DNA of 64,000 bases from Streptomyces sp. DvalAA-43 (GCF_900091725.1 NZ_FMBW01000071.1:124001-188000), one strand, 5' to 3'. Counted from the stretch's first letter, positions 1-10,059 are shown. Program-made: numbers and translations. Notes: generated by a model from the letters alone, not told the origin.

Positions 1-740
1 TCCACCCGCAACGGGAGCTTGAGCACGGCGGCGCGGCGCGAGCGGGCCCGCTCGTCGGTCGCGAGGCGGCGGGCCCTGCCGATGTGGCCCTGGGTGGCCC
101 GTGCGGCGGACGCGGCCCGCTCCGGATCGATGCCGTCACGCCGGATCAGGACGTCGGCGACCGCGTCCACCGGGGGCGTGCGCAGCGTGAGGTGGCGGCA
201 GCGGGAGCGGATGGTGGGCAGCACGTCTTCGAGGGAGGGCGCGCAGAGCAGCCACACCGTGCGGGGCGCGGGCTCCTCGACCGCCTTCAGCAGTACGTTC
301 CCCGCGCCTTCGGTGAGGCGGTCGGCGTCCTCCAGGACGATGACCTGCCAGCGGCCGACGGCCGGGGAGAGCTGGGCGCGGCGAACCAGCTCGCGGGTCT
401 CCTTCACACCGATGGAGAGCAGATCCGTACGGACCACCTCGACGTCGGCGTGGGTGCCGATGAGGCTGGTGTGGCAGCCGTCGCAGAATCCGCAGCCGGG
501 TGCGCCGCCCAGGGCGCGGTCGGGGCTGGTGCACTGGAGGGCGGCGGCGAAGGCACGGGCGGCGGTGGAACGGCCGGAGCCCGGCGGCCCCGTGAACAGC
601 CAGGCATGGGTCATCTTCGACCCCGTCGGGACCGGCTCGCCCGCGGAGTGGGCGGTGACCAGCGCATCGGCGTCCCGGGCGGCGGCGCCGAGCTGCTCCT
701 GCACCCGGTCCTGGCCGACCAGGTCGTCCCATACGGTCAT
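1..740 (-). CDS. holB: DNA polymerase III subunit delta' (partial, 3' end outside window)
   Basis: Clamp-loader subunit that helps load the sliding clamp at replication forks. The ATG at 740 begins MTVWDDLVGQDRVQEQL, typical of delta'. A phosphate-binding loop GPPGSGRST (Arg in place of the usual Walker Lys) is followed by a zinc-type cysteine cluster (CGFCDGC), the motif EDADRLTEGAGNVLLKAVEEP, and the sensor SRC motif in TIRSRCRHL. About 246 codons are visible and the frame runs off the left edge, so the C-terminal clamp-loader domain is missing. It follows the tmk fusion on the same strand with about 270 bp between, a common actinobacterial order. Identification is by motifs and context. 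Confidence 0.93.
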   Translation of the reverse strand, partial: MTVWDDLVGQDRVQEQLGAAARDADALVTAHSAGEPVPTGSKMTHAWLFTGPPGSGRSTAARAFAAALQCTSPDRALGGAPGCGFCDGCHTSLIGTHADVEVVRTDLLSIGVKETRELVRRAQLSPAVGRWQVIVLEDADRLTEGAGNVLLKAVEEPAPRTVWLLCAPSLEDVLPTIRSRCRHLTLRTPPVDAVADVLIRRDGIDPERAASAARATQGHIGRARRLATDERARSRRAAVLKLPLRV

Positions 741-1007
741 GAGTCACCGCCCTTCCGGTGGTGTGCGCGCCGCGCGGCCGTCGTACGGTGCCGCCGCGCA
801 GCTCCGATGTCACTGGCTACTGGCCACTAGCTACTGGCTGCTGATCCGGCTTCCTCGATCCGACTCCCATTGTGGGGGACGGGTCTGACAATCCCGGCAA
901 CAAGGCTGTCGAGCTGCCGGTCGTGGCCTGGCCCGGACCGGCCCGACTGCCGGGCCGGACCGGGCCAGCCCACGACCGACCACCCACCCCCCGACAGCCG
1001 TCACGGA

Positions 1008-4000
1008 TCAGCGGCGCGGGCGGCGTCCCCGGCCCGAGCGGCCCGGGTCCCCGTCGTCGTGCTGGTCGCGGTGGTCGCCCAGCAGCTCGTCCGCCAGCGT
1101 CGGCAGGTCGTCCAGCGGGGTCTCCTCGGCCCAGTCGGGACGGGGACGGCGGGCGGGGCGCTCCTGGTGCTCCTGGCCGTCCCAGTGGTTCTGGGCCGGT
1201 CGCGGGGCGCCCGCGTGCGGATCGTCGATCTGCGGAAGCTCGCGGGTGCGCTCGTTCTCGCTCTCCGCCGCGGAGCCCGCCGGGCGCTCGTCGCGGAAGA
1301 TGCCCCGGGGAACCCGGTCCGCCGGATTCGCGTCCCGGATGTCCCGCACCTGAGGAAGGACCGTCGTCTCGTCCGCCGCACCGGCCCGGTCGGACCGGTC
1401 CTGGATCTTGGGGATCATCGCCGTCTCGGCCTCGTCGGAGGACGAGGACGTGGACGAGGACGAGCCGTCCGGCGCGGGCACCTGCTGCGTCACGTCGTTC
1501 GGGTTGACGATCGGCGTCGGCACCGTGATCTCGTTCTCCGGCACGGACGCCGCGGCAGCGGCCTCCGCACGGGCCTTCTCCGCCGCGGCGGCGGCCTCGG
1601 CCTCAGCGCGCCTGCGGGCCTCCTCGGACCGCAACAGCGCCTCCTCGGCCTTGCGCTGCTTCTCCAGCCGCAGGGCCTCGGCCTCCTTGCGCAGCCGCGC
1701 CTCCTCCTCGGCCTGCCTGCGCAGCCTGGCCTGTTCGGCCTCGCGGGCCGCTTCCTCGGCCTCGCGCCTGGCCCGCTCCTCCTCGGCCACCCGGCGGGCT
1801 TCCTCGGCCCGCTGCCGGGCCTCCTCCGCCTGTCGTTCGGCCTCGCGCCTGCGGGCTTCCTCCAGCTCGCGGGCCTTGCGCTCCTCCTCCTCGGCGCGGA
1901 GCTTGGCGAGCTGTTCCTGTCGCTCGCGCTCCAGCCGCTCCTCCTCGGCCTTGCGGGCCGCCTCTTCCTCGGCCTTGCGCCTGGCCTCCTCCTCGGCGGC
2001 CTTGCGCGCCTCCTCCTGGGCCTTGATCTCGGCCTCGGAGAGCGGGAGGAGCCGGTCGAGCCGGTGACGTACGACCGTGGTGATCGACTCCGGGTCCTGG
2101 CCCGCGTCCACGATCAGGTAGCGGGTCGGGTCGGCCGCGGCCAGCGTCAGGAAGCCGGACCGCACCCGGGCGTGGAACTCCGGCGGCTCGGACTCCAGCC
2201 GGTCGGGGGCCTCGGTGAACCGTTCCCTCGCGGTCTCCGGATCGACGTCCAGCAGCACCGTCAGATGCGGGACCAGCCCGCTCGTCGCCCAGCGCGAGAT
2301 CCGGGCGATCTCGGTCGGGGAAAGGTCGCGGCCCGCGCCCTGGTAGGCCACGGACGAGTCGATGTAGCGGTCGGAGATGACGATCGCGCCGCGCTCCAGC
2401 GCCGGGCGGACGACCGAGTCGACGTGCTCGGCGCGGTCGGCGGCGTACAGCAGCGCCTCGGCCCGGTTGGACAGGCCGGCCGACGAGACGTCCAGCAGGA
2501 TCGAGCGCAGCCGCTTGCCGACCGGCGTCGCGCCCGGCTCGCGGGTGACGACGACCTCGTGGCCCTTGGCGCGGATCCACTCGGCGAGCGCCTCGACCTG
2601 GGTGGACTTGCCCGCGCCGTCGCCGCCCTCCAGGGCGATGAAGAATCCGGTCGCGGCGGGGGCGACCGCCGGGTCGCCCCCGCGCAGCGCCTCACGCAGA
2701 TCGCGGCGCAGCGGCACTCCGGAGCGGTCGTCCGTCTTGGCGAGGACGATCACGGCGACCGGCAGCAGCAGGGCGCCGATCAGCATCAGGGCGAAGGCCG
2801 CTCCACCGTGCTCGAAGACGAAGTCGCCCGAGCCCAGCCGGTGGGCGCCGATCGCGGCGGCCAACAGCGGGCCCGCGAGCGCGCCGACCGCGATGAGGAC
2901 CCGTACGACGGCCTGGAGGTGCTCGGTGGTCCTGGCCCGGCGGAACTCCTCGGTCTCCTGGTCGACCAGGACATGACCGGTGTGGGCGGCGACGCCCGCG
3001 GCGTAACCGGCGAGCACCGTGAGCATCAGCACGGTCGCCGTGTCCGGCACGAGGCCCATGGCGAGCAGCGCGATGCCGGTGACGGCGGTGGCCAGGGCGA
3101 GCAGTCGGCGCCGCGAGAGGGTGGGGAGCACCTTCTCCGCGGTCCGGATGCCGACGCCCGTGCCACCGGTCAGGGCGAGGATCAGCAGCGCGAAGGTGGC
3201 GGGTCCGCCGCCCAGGTCGGCGGCGTGCAGCACCGAGACCGCGGCGGCCGCGGCGATGGCCCCGGCGATCGCGGCCGAGGCGCCGACGATCAGCGGGACG
3301 GCTCCGGTGCGGCCCTTGCCGGGTCCGCCGCCGGCCGACGGCCGTCGCAGGCCCTCCAGAGGCGAGCGCGGGCGGGGGGTCTGCGTACCGGGCAGTTCCA
3401 GGAAGTACAGGGTGGAGATCGACGCCGAGAAGAGCCCGGCCGCGACGTACGAGCCGAGGGCCGCCTGGTGGATCGAGAACCACTCCAGGCCCGAGCCCAG
3501 CAGGTTGCCGACGAGGGTGGCGATCAGCAGGACGACCGCCGCGACCGGGATCGCGGCGAAGTCGGTACGGATGGAGAGCCGGCGCAGTGCGTCGAGGTGG
3601 TCGGGCAGCGGGCGTACCGCGGCGCCCTCGGGGGGCGGGCCGGGCAGCAGCGCGGGGGCCGCACCGTCCTTGGCGACCGTCCACAGGCGTTCGGCCGCGC
3701 CGACGACGAAGACGGTGATGAGGATCATCATGAGTGCCTTGTCCGGCATCCAGTCGATCCACAGCGGTGCGACGACCAGCAGCGCGAGCCGCAGCCCGTC
3801 CGTCCCGATCATCAGCCACCGCCGGTCCAGCGGTCCTCCGGGCGCGGTGAGCGTCGTCAGCGGCCCGAGGAGTACGGCTCCGAAGAGCAGGGTGGCAAGG
3901 ATCCGGGCACCGAACACCGCGGCTACGGCAAAGGCCGCGCCTCGGTACCCGGCTCCGAATGAGCCCTCCAGGACCGCCGCTTGCAGCGACATCAGCACCA

Positions 4001-4166
4001 GCACGAGAAGGGCGAGTGCATCGCCGGTACTGCCGACGAGCTGCGCGCTCCACAACCGCTTCAGCGGGGGAACACGCAACAGGGCTCGTACGGCGCGCTC
4101 GCGTGAGTCTGCGGCAAGTGTGTCGGAGGTGGGGCTCACGACCGTTGGCTGCTCGGCTCGCGTCAT
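1008..4166 (-). CDS. tmk: Membrane (MFS-like) / thymidylate kinase fusion with coiled-coil tail
   Basis: The central part (about residues 505-700) is a complete thymidylate kinase (dTMP to dTDP). It has the P-loop GGDGAGKST, the DR(Y/H) region in VISDRYIDSSVAYQGAGRDL, and the TREPG motif. The preceding 500 residues hold about 12 hydrophobic segments resembling a major-facilitator transporter. After the kinase comes a roughly 160-residue run of Glu/Ala/Arg-rich heptads (EEARR type, about residues 705-870), predicted as a long coiled coil, then an acidic, Ser-rich tail. At 1052 aa it is about five times a normal Tmk. One uninterrupted frame supports a real fusion rather than two genes. The ATG at 4166 has no strong ribosome site. 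What the membrane part transports, if anything, is unknown. Confidence 0.9.
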   Translation of the reverse strand: MTRAEQPTVVSPTSDTLAADSRERAVRALLRVPPLKRLWSAQLVGSTGDALALLVLVLMSLQAAVLEGSFGAGYRGAAFAVAAVFGARILATLLFGAVLLGPLTTLTAPGGPLDRRWLMIGTDGLRLALLVVAPLWIDWMPDKALMMILITVFVVGAAERLWTVAKDGAAPALLPGPPPEGAAVRPLPDHLDALRRLSIRTDFAAIPVAAVVLLIATLVGNLLGSGLEWFSIHQAALGSYVAAGLFSASISTLYFLELPGTQTPRPRSPLEGLRRPSAGGGPGKGRTGAVPLIVGASAAIAGAIAAAAAVSVLHAADLGGGPATFALLILALTGGTGVGIRTAEKVLPTLSRRRLLALATAVTGIALLAMGLVPDTATVLMLTVLAGYAAGVAAHTGHVLVDQETEEFRRARTTEHLQAVVRVLIAVGALAGPLLAAAIGAHRLGSGDFVFEHGGAAFALMLIGALLLPVAVIVLAKTDDRSGVPLRRDLREALRGGDPAVAPAATGFFIALEGGDGAGKSTQVEALAEWIRAKGHEVVVTREPGATPVGKRLRSILLDVSSAGLSNRAEALLYAADRAEHVDSVVRPALERGAIVISDRYIDSSVAYQGAGRDLSPTEIARISRWATSGLVPHLTVLLDVDPETARERFTEAPDRLESEPPEFHARVRSGFLTLAAADPTRYLIVDAGQDPESITTVVRHRLDRLLPLSEAEIKAQEEARKAAEEEARRKAEEEAARKAEEERLERERQEQLAKLRAEEEERKARELEEARRREAERQAEEARQRAEEARRVAEEERARREAEEAAREAEQARLRRQAEEEARLRKEAEALRLEKQRKAEEALLRSEEARRRAEAEAAAAAEKARAEAAAAASVPENEITVPTPIVNPNDVTQQVPAPDGSSSSTSSSSDEAETAMIPKIQDRSDRAGAADETTVLPQVRDIRDANPADRVPRGIFRDERPAGSAAESENERTRELPQIDDPHAGAPRPAQNHWDGQEHQERPARRPRPDWAEETPLDDLPTLADELLGDHRDQHDDGDPGRSGRGRRPRR

Positions 4167-4274
4167 CCGCCCAGCCTATCCGGAGCGGCGGGGTCCCCGG
4201 AGGCCCCGTCCGAACATACGCCCGCACCAGCCGTTCCGGCCCTCCCCACGCCCCGGCCCCGGACCCTCCCGAAA

Positions 4275-4313
4275 ACGCCGGAGGGGACCGGAATCACCCG
4301 GCCCCCTCCGGCG
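4275..4313 (-). terminator. Rho-independent terminator of topA
   Basis: Inverted repeat with arms 4275-4291 and 4297-4313 (one mismatch, 5-nt loop). On the minus strand it is followed by GTTTTC, so it ends the topA transcript leftward. Confidence 0.75.
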
Positions 4314-4366
4314 TACGGCGTAAGGCGCACTCAGACGCGTACCGCCCAGTCCTCCAAGGACGCCGC

Positions 4367-7240
4367 TCAGTCCTCCACGGACGCCGCGGCCGTCTTCTTC
4401 GCCGCGGTCGTCTTCTTGGTGGTCGTCTTGGCCGTCGTCGTCTTCTTGGCGGCCGTCGTCTTCTTCGCGGCGGTCTTCTTGGCCGTCGTGGTCTTCTTGG
4501 CCGCGGTCTTCTTCGCGGTCGCCGCGGTCTTCTTGGCCGGGGCCTTCTTCGCCGTCTTCTTCTTGGCGGGCCCCTTGGCGCGCTTCTCGGCGAGCAGCTC
4601 GTAGCCGCGCTCCGGGGTGATGTCCTCGACGCTGTCGCCGGTCCGCAGCGTCGCGTTCGTCTCACCGTCGGTGACGTACGCGCCGAAGCGGCCGTCCTTG
4701 ACCACGACCGGAGCCCCGCTCACCGGGTCGGTGCCCAGTTCCTTCAGCGGCGGCTTGGCGGCGGCCCGGCCGCGCTGCTTGGGCTGGGCGTAGATCGCGA
4801 GGGCCTCTTCGAGGGTGATGTCGAACAGCTGGTCCTCGGAGGTGAGCGAACGCGAGTCCGTGCCCTTCTTCAGGTACGGGCCGTAGCGGCCGTTCTGCGC
4901 GGTGATCTCGACACCCTCGGCGTCCTCGCCGACGACGCGCGGCAGCGACATCAGCTTGAGCGCGTCCGCCAGCGTCACCGTGTCCAGGGACATGGACTTG
5001 AAGAGCGAGGCGGTCCGGGGCTTCACCGCGTTCTTGCCGGTCTTCGGGGTGCCCTCGGGCAGCACCTCGGTGACGTACGGACCGTAGCGGCCGTCCCTGG
5101 CGATGATCTGGTTCCCGCTGACCGGGTCCGCGCCGAGCTCGAAGTCGCCGCTCGGCTTGGCCAGCAGCTCCTCCGCGTACTCCACGGACAGCTCGTCGGG
5201 CGCCAGGTCCTCCGGCACGTCCGCGCGCTGGTGGCCCTCGGAGTCCTTCTCACCGCGCTCGATGTACGGGCCGTAGCGGCCGACCCGGAGCTTGATGTCG
5301 TTGCCGACGGGGAAGGAGGAGATCTCCCGTGCGTCGATCGCACCGAGGTCGGTGACGAGCTCCTTCAGACCGCCGAGGTGGTCGCCGTCGCCGTTGCCCG
5401 CGTCGGAGGCCGCGCCCGCGCCGGTCGTGTCGCCGGCACCCGCACCGAAGTAGAAGCGCTTGAGCCACGGCACGGACTGGGCCTCGCCGCGCGCGATGCG
5501 GTCGAGGTCGTCCTCCATCTTCGCGGTGAAGTCGTAGTCGACGAGCCGGCCGAAGTGCTTCTCCAGCAGGTTGACCACGGCGAAGGAGAGGAACGAGGGA
5601 ACGAGCGCCGTGCCCTTCTTGAAGACGTAGCCGCGGTCCAGGATCGTGCCGATGATCGACGCGTACGTCGACGGGCGGCCGATCTCGCGCTCTTCGAGCT
5701 CCTTGACCAGCGAGGCCTCGGTGTAGCGGGCCGGCGGCTTGGTGGCGTGGCCGTCGACCGAGATCTCCTCGGCGGACAGCGCGTCGCCCTCGGCCACCTG
5801 CGGGAGGCGCCGCTCGCGGTCGTCGAGCTCGGCGTTCGGGTCGTCGGCGCCCTCGACGTACGCCTTCATGAAGCCGTGGAAGGTGATCGTCTTGCCGGAC
5901 GCGGAGAACTCGGCGTCCCGGCCGTCGCTCGCCCGGCCGCCGATCTTGACGGTGACCGAGTTGCCGACCGCGTCCTTCATCTGGGAGGCGACGGTCCGCT
6001 TCCAGATCAGCTCGTAGAGCCGGAACTGGTCACCGGTCAGACCGGTCTCGGCAGGGGTGCGGAAGCGGTCGCCGGAGGGGCGGATCGCCTCGTGCGCCTC
6101 CTGCGCGTTCTTGACCTTCCCGGCGTACGTGCGCGGCTTGTCCGGCAGGTAGTCGGCGCCGTACAGCTGCGTGACCTGCGCACGGGCCGCGGAGACCGCG
6201 GTGTCCGAGAGGGTCGTGGAGTCGGTACGCATATAGGTGATGAAGCCGTTCTCGTACAGCTTCTGCGCGACCTGCATGGTGGCCTTGGCCCCGAAGCCCA
6301 GCTTCCGGCTCGCCTCCTGCTGGAGGGTCGTCGTACGGAACGGGGCGTACGGGGAGCGGCGGTACGGCTTCGACTCGACGGACCGCACGGCGAACGTGGC
6401 GTCGGCGAGCGCGGCGGCCAGGGCGCGGGCGTTCGTCTCGTCCAGGTGCAGGACCTGGGCGGAGCCGGGCTTCAGCTGCCCGTCCGGACCGAAGTCGCGA
6501 CCCTGGGCGATACGGCGGCCGTCGACCGCGCTGAGGCGGGCGACGAGGGTCGACGGGTCGGAGGCGTCACCGGAGCGACCGGTGGCGAAGGTGCCGGTGA
6601 GGTCCCAGTACTCGGCGGAGCGGAAGGCGATGCGCTCGCGCTCCCGTTCGACGACGAGACGGGTCGCCACGGACTGGACGCGGCCGGCCGACAGGCGCGG
6701 CATGACCTTCTTCCACAGGACCGGCGAGACCTCGTAGCCGTAGAGGCGGTCGAGGATACGGCGGGTCTCCTGGGCGTCGACCATGCGCTGGTTGAGCTCG
6801 CGCGGGTTGGCGACGGCGGCCCGGATCGCGTCCTTGGTGATCTCGTGGAACACCATCCGGTGGACCGGGACCTTGGGCTTCAGGACTTCCTGCAGGTGCC
6901 ACGCGATGGCTTCGCCCTCGCGGTCCTCATCGGTGGCGAGGAAGAGTTCGTCGGACTCGGCCAGCAGCTGCTTGAGCTTCCTGACCTGCGCTTTCTTGTC
7001 CGCGTTGACGACATAGACGGGCTGGAAGTCATGCTCGACGTCGACGCCGAGCCGACGGACCTCGCCGGTGTACTCGTCCGGAACCTCTGCGGCGCCGTTC
7101 GGCAGGTCGCGGATGTGCCCGACGCTCGCCTCGACGACGTATCCGGGGCCGAGGTAGCCCTTGATCGTCTTCGCCTTGGCAGGCGACTCGACGATGACGA
7201 GTCGGCGGCCGCCCTGTGCGGTCTCGCTGGTCGGGGACAA
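4367..7240 (-). CDS. topA: DNA topoisomerase I
   Basis: Type IA topoisomerase that relaxes negative supercoils. The N-terminal TOPRIM region shows RRLVIVESPAKAKTIKGYLG and DREGEAIAWHLQ. The catalytic tyrosine is about Y336 in FITYMRTDS. Four C-terminal topoisomerase repeats contain GRYGPY or GRFGAY motifs, and the last 60 residues are a Lys/Ala-rich tail typical of actinobacterial TopA. I chose the TTG at 7240 (MSPTSETAQGG...) because a GGAGAG site lies 10 nt upstream and this is where family similarity begins. An in-frame ATG 31 codons upstream (7333) would add a basic, unconserved leader. About 957 aa. Monocistronic, ended by the hairpin at 4275-4313. Confidence 0.97.
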   Translation of the reverse strand: MSPTSETAQGGRRLVIVESPAKAKTIKGYLGPGYVVEASVGHIRDLPNGAAEVPDEYTGEVRRLGVDVEHDFQPVYVVNADKKAQVRKLKQLLAESDELFLATDEDREGEAIAWHLQEVLKPKVPVHRMVFHEITKDAIRAAVANPRELNQRMVDAQETRRILDRLYGYEVSPVLWKKVMPRLSAGRVQSVATRLVVERERERIAFRSAEYWDLTGTFATGRSGDASDPSTLVARLSAVDGRRIAQGRDFGPDGQLKPGSAQVLHLDETNARALAAALADATFAVRSVESKPYRRSPYAPFRTTTLQQEASRKLGFGAKATMQVAQKLYENGFITYMRTDSTTLSDTAVSAARAQVTQLYGADYLPDKPRTYAGKVKNAQEAHEAIRPSGDRFRTPAETGLTGDQFRLYELIWKRTVASQMKDAVGNSVTVKIGGRASDGRDAEFSASGKTITFHGFMKAYVEGADDPNAELDDRERRLPQVAEGDALSAEEISVDGHATKPPARYTEASLVKELEEREIGRPSTYASIIGTILDRGYVFKKGTALVPSFLSFAVVNLLEKHFGRLVDYDFTAKMEDDLDRIARGEAQSVPWLKRFYFGAGAGDTTGAGAASDAGNGDGDHLGGLKELVTDLGAIDAREISSFPVGNDIKLRVGRYGPYIERGEKDSEGHQRADVPEDLAPDELSVEYAEELLAKPSGDFELGADPVSGNQIIARDGRYGPYVTEVLPEGTPKTGKNAVKPRTASLFKSMSLDTVTLADALKLMSLPRVVGEDAEGVEITAQNGRYGPYLKKGTDSRSLTSEDQLFDITLEEALAIYAQPKQRGRAAAKPPLKELGTDPVSGAPVVVKDGRFGAYVTDGETNATLRTGDSVEDITPERGYELLAEKRAKGPAKKKTAKKAPAKKTAATAKKTAAKKTTTAKKTAAKKTTAAKKTTTAKTTTKKTTAAKKTAAASVED

Positions 7241-7609
7241 CTTCGCTCTTCTCTCCGGTCGACGCTCGGTGGGCATCCGGGCAGCGCGATGACGCTGCCG
7301 ACGGTGCTGTCGCTGCGGAGTGTGACGGTACAACCCGCCCCCGTGTCAAACGGCAAAAGCCCGCAACGGCCACTCGAACGGTAACCCGACTTCCGCCATT
7401 CCTGCCGCCCGGACCGCCCGGTACGCCCTGTGCGCGGCCGCTGCCTGCGGGTTTCAGGGTGCTGTTTGCGGCGGCGCGGGCGTCGGGGGCGGGCCGCTCG
7501 CGGTCCGGGCGTGTTCCCGGCCACTGGCCGCCGCTGTCCGCCGCCGTCCGGGGTCCGCCGCGGCCTGAGGGGTCCGGACCGGTCCGGTGGGAAGTGGATC
7601 AGAGGCGGA

Positions 7610-7807
7610 TCAGATACGGGTGAAGCACCACACGCCGAGGACGAGAAAAAGTACGCCGAACACAGTGGCGAGCACGGCGGAGGCGACGGGACTCACACCG
7701 TGCGCCACCGGAGCGCGGTGCAGCACGCGCGCTCCCGTCCACAGCAGCAGCGCGGCGCCGAACAACGCGAACGCCGTTCCGGCGAAGACCGCAGGTCCGC
7801 TCTCCAT
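7610..7807 (-). CDS. Small two-helix membrane protein
   Basis: 65 aa from the ATG at 7807. There are two hydrophobic segments, about residues 5-27 (AVFAGTAFALFGAALLLW) and 40-62 (VASAVLATVFGVLFLVLGVW), joined by a short basic loop, with almost nothing outside the membrane. No family is recognised. The reading frame has normal Streptomyces codon bias and lies alone between topA and a long repeat-rich gap. The function is unknown. Confidence 0.65.
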   Translation of the reverse strand: MESGPAVFAGTAFALFGAALLLWTGARVLHRAPVAHGVSPVASAVLATVFGVLFLVLGVWCFTRI

Positions 7808-8515
7808 GCCCGTGCGCCTCCCTGTCCCTGTCCGGCCGGGGCGGGTGCCGTCCGGTCAGGGGGAGGCTGCCACCCCAGGGCGTCGCCGATGCGAACCCCG
7901 GGTGAATGGCCGGATTCGCCCGCCTCCGGCTCACGAACCCGGGCGGATGTGCCTGGCGGACGCCTTGGGCGGGGGCCGGATCCGGATGCGGACCGGGCGC
8001 GGACCGGATGTGAGCCGGACGCGGACCGAAGCGGACCGGGCGTGGACCGGACCCACGAACCGCCGGAGGGCCACCGCGAGCACTGTCCGGAGCACCGCCC
8101 CGAAGCACCTGCCGGAGCGCCATCCGGAATCCGCGGGCTCCACGACGCGTCGGCGGTGCGAGCCCGAAGCCGCTGATGGCGAGGCCCTTCCTTACTTACG
8201 GCGGTAGGCACCTGAACGAGAACGGAGCCCGCCGGAAAGACCTGCGACGCCACCGGCCCCGCCCTGCCGGACCGAGGCGGACGGCACGGGCCGGTCGGGC
8301 AGCCCGGCCCCACCGGTACGGCTCGGTCGGGCAGCCCGGACCGAAAGCGGACGAACAGGCGGGGCGAACCGAACGAGCCAGGCGACGCGACCGAACAGGC
8401 CGGACAACACAGCGCGGACCGAACCGAACAGGCCGGCACGCACCGGCCTGAGCGGTCCGGCCAGGCCGGTCAGGCCGGTCAGTCCGACCAGTCCGGTGCG
8501 GTCGGACAGGCGCGG
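7808..8515. other. 708-bp gene-free, repeat-rich spacer
   Basis: I see no convincing gene. Two stretches are built of degenerate CGGAC/CCGGA-type repeats: about 7965-8060 (repeated gcggaccg units) and 8255-8510 (repeated ccggtc, gaacag and ggccgg units). The second lies just after the stop codon of the methyltransferase gene. Open frames crossing this region have biased composition with no recognisable protein. It may hold the methyltransferase transcript end, but no single clean hairpin stands out. Confidence 0.5.
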
Positions 8516-10030
8516 TCAGCTGGCCGGAGGGGCCGGTTCCAGGAAGCCCTCCTCGACCAGCAGCCGGATCGCCTGCGGCGTCCGGTCGCGCAGCAGTACC
8601 GGGTCCTCGTTCATCAACTGGGCGATCGCGTCCAGGATCCGGCCCGCGGGCAGGCTCCCGTCGCAGACGCCCGCGAAGCCGGCGCCGACGGCATCCACCT
8701 TCGTCGCCCGCCGCATGCCCCGGTTCTGACGGAGTACCACATGCTCCGGGTCCTCCGCGCCGGGCAGGCCGACCTGCTCCTGCACGACCTCGGCGGCCAG
8801 GGTGAAGTGCCCGGCCAGGAGCGCCGCGTCGTCCTGCTCGCGGAGGTAGTCCTGACGGGCGAAGTGGGCCTCGACCGCCGGTCCGAGCGGCTGCTCCACC
8901 GCGTGCGGCCACTCCTCGATGACGACGGACGGATGACCGGCGGCGGCCGCGGCGGACTTGCGCAGGGTGATCCAGCCGAAGCCGACGCCCTTGGTCTTGT
9001 GGGCCTCGAACTCGTCCAGCCAGGCGTCGTACCGCGCGGCGTACTCCGCGGGGTCCGTACGGTGGTCGCCGCTGTCGCGCAGCCACAGCTCCACGTACTG
9101 CGTCACGTCCTGGACCTCGCGCTGCACGATCCAGGCGTCACAGCCGTGCGGGACCCAGGAACCCAGTCGGCTCTGCCACTCCTCGCCCTCCACGTGCTGC
9201 CAGTTGGCGAGGAAGTGGGCGAATCCGCCCTCGTTCAGCCGGTCGCCCGTCTGCTGCACCAGGGTCCGGCACAGGTCGTCGCCGCCCATGCCGCCGTCGC
9301 GGTAGGTGAGGCGGGCGCCGGGCGAGATGACGAACGGGGGGTTGGAGACGATCAGGTCGTACGTCTCGGCGCCGACCGGCTCGTACAGCGAGCCCTGGCG
9401 CAGCTCGGCCGGGGCGGCGCCGGACAGCGCGAGCGTCAGCCGGGTGAAGCCCAGCGCACGGGGGTTGAGGTCGGTGGCCGTGACCCGGGTGGCGTGCTGC
9501 GAGGCGTGCAGCGCCTGGATGCCGGAGCCCGTACCGATATCGAGCGCCGAGGCGACAGGCGTACGGACGGTGATCCCGGCGAGCGTGGTGGACGCCCCTC
9601 CGACACCCAGGACCACGCCCTCCTCGCGCGAACCGATGCCACCCGCGCCACCGACCGCACAGCCCAGGTCGGAGACGATGTACCAGTCCTGCCCCTCGGG
9701 GCCGCTGTACGGCCGCACGTCGACCGTGGCCCGCACCTCGTCACCGACGCGGGTCACCCAGCCGTCCTCGACGCATTCGGCCAGCGGGAGCGCGGCACGC
9801 GCCTGCTCGTACGGAACGGGGTGCTGGAGCAGGAAGAGGCGCACCAGCGTGTCGAGCGGGGAATCGCCCCGGGTGGCGCGCAGCGCCGGGACCGTCTCGC
9901 TGCGGGCGAGCGCGGCATAGGCGGGCGCACCGAGCAGGTCGAGGAGCCCGTCGGCGGTGAAGGCGGCGGCAAGCAGGGCTTCGCGGAGCCGGGGCGAACG
10001 GTCGGGCACGGGGAGACTGGTCGTACTCAC
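8516..10030 (-). CDS. HemK-like SAM-dependent methyltransferase, 504 aa
   Basis: Class I methyltransferase. The SAM-binding motif VASALDIGTGSGIQALHAS is followed by the N-methyltransferase signature NPPF in YDLIVSNPPFVISPG, which implies modification of an amide or amino nitrogen on protein, DNA or RNA. The N-terminal 140 residues and C-terminal 170 residues are extra domains found in actinobacterial members, so the protein is nearly twice the size of PrmC/HemK. The substrate is unknown. The start is GTG 10030, with no Shine-Dalgarno. A promoter-like element (10037-10059) ends 6 nt before the GTG, so the mRNA is probably leaderless. Confidence 0.85.
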   Translation of the reverse strand: MSTTSLPVPDRSPRLREALLAAAFTADGLLDLLGAPAYAALARSETVPALRATRGDSPLDTLVRLFLLQHPVPYEQARAALPLAECVEDGWVTRVGDEVRATVDVRPYSGPEGQDWYIVSDLGCAVGGAGGIGSREEGVVLGVGGASTTLAGITVRTPVASALDIGTGSGIQALHASQHATRVTATDLNPRALGFTRLTLALSGAAPAELRQGSLYEPVGAETYDLIVSNPPFVISPGARLTYRDGGMGGDDLCRTLVQQTGDRLNEGGFAHFLANWQHVEGEEWQSRLGSWVPHGCDAWIVQREVQDVTQYVELWLRDSGDHRTDPAEYAARYDAWLDEFEAHKTKGVGFGWITLRKSAAAAAGHPSVVIEEWPHAVEQPLGPAVEAHFARQDYLREQDDAALLAGHFTLAAEVVQEQVGLPGAEDPEHVVLRQNRGMRRATKVDAVGAGFAGVCDGSLPAGRILDAIAQLMNEDPVLLRDRTPQAIRLLVEEGFLEPAPPAS

Positions 10031-10036
10031 CCACCC

Positions 10037-10059
10037 ATTGTGGCCGCTCCCACTGACAA
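10037..10059 (-). promoter_or_regulatory. RecA-NDp (DNA-damage) type promoter of the methyltransferase
   Basis: On the minus strand, TTGTCAGTG (10059-10051), 8 nt, then CACAAT (10042-10037) matches the RecA-NDp consensus TTGTCRGTG-N8-TANNNT except for the first -10 base. It ends 6 nt before the GTG start. The same arrangement precedes nth and the gene at 61430-61819. Confidence 0.7.

Noticed and set aside
870..3962. A very long open frame on the plus strand opposite the tmk fusion
   Set aside because: High G+C leaves the antisense frame free of stops; its sequence is Arg/Gly/Leu-rich with no domain, while the minus frame shows a clear kinase.
3959..7384. Long plus-strand frame opposite topA
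   Set aside because: Antisense of a complete topoisomerase; no ribosome site or protein family.
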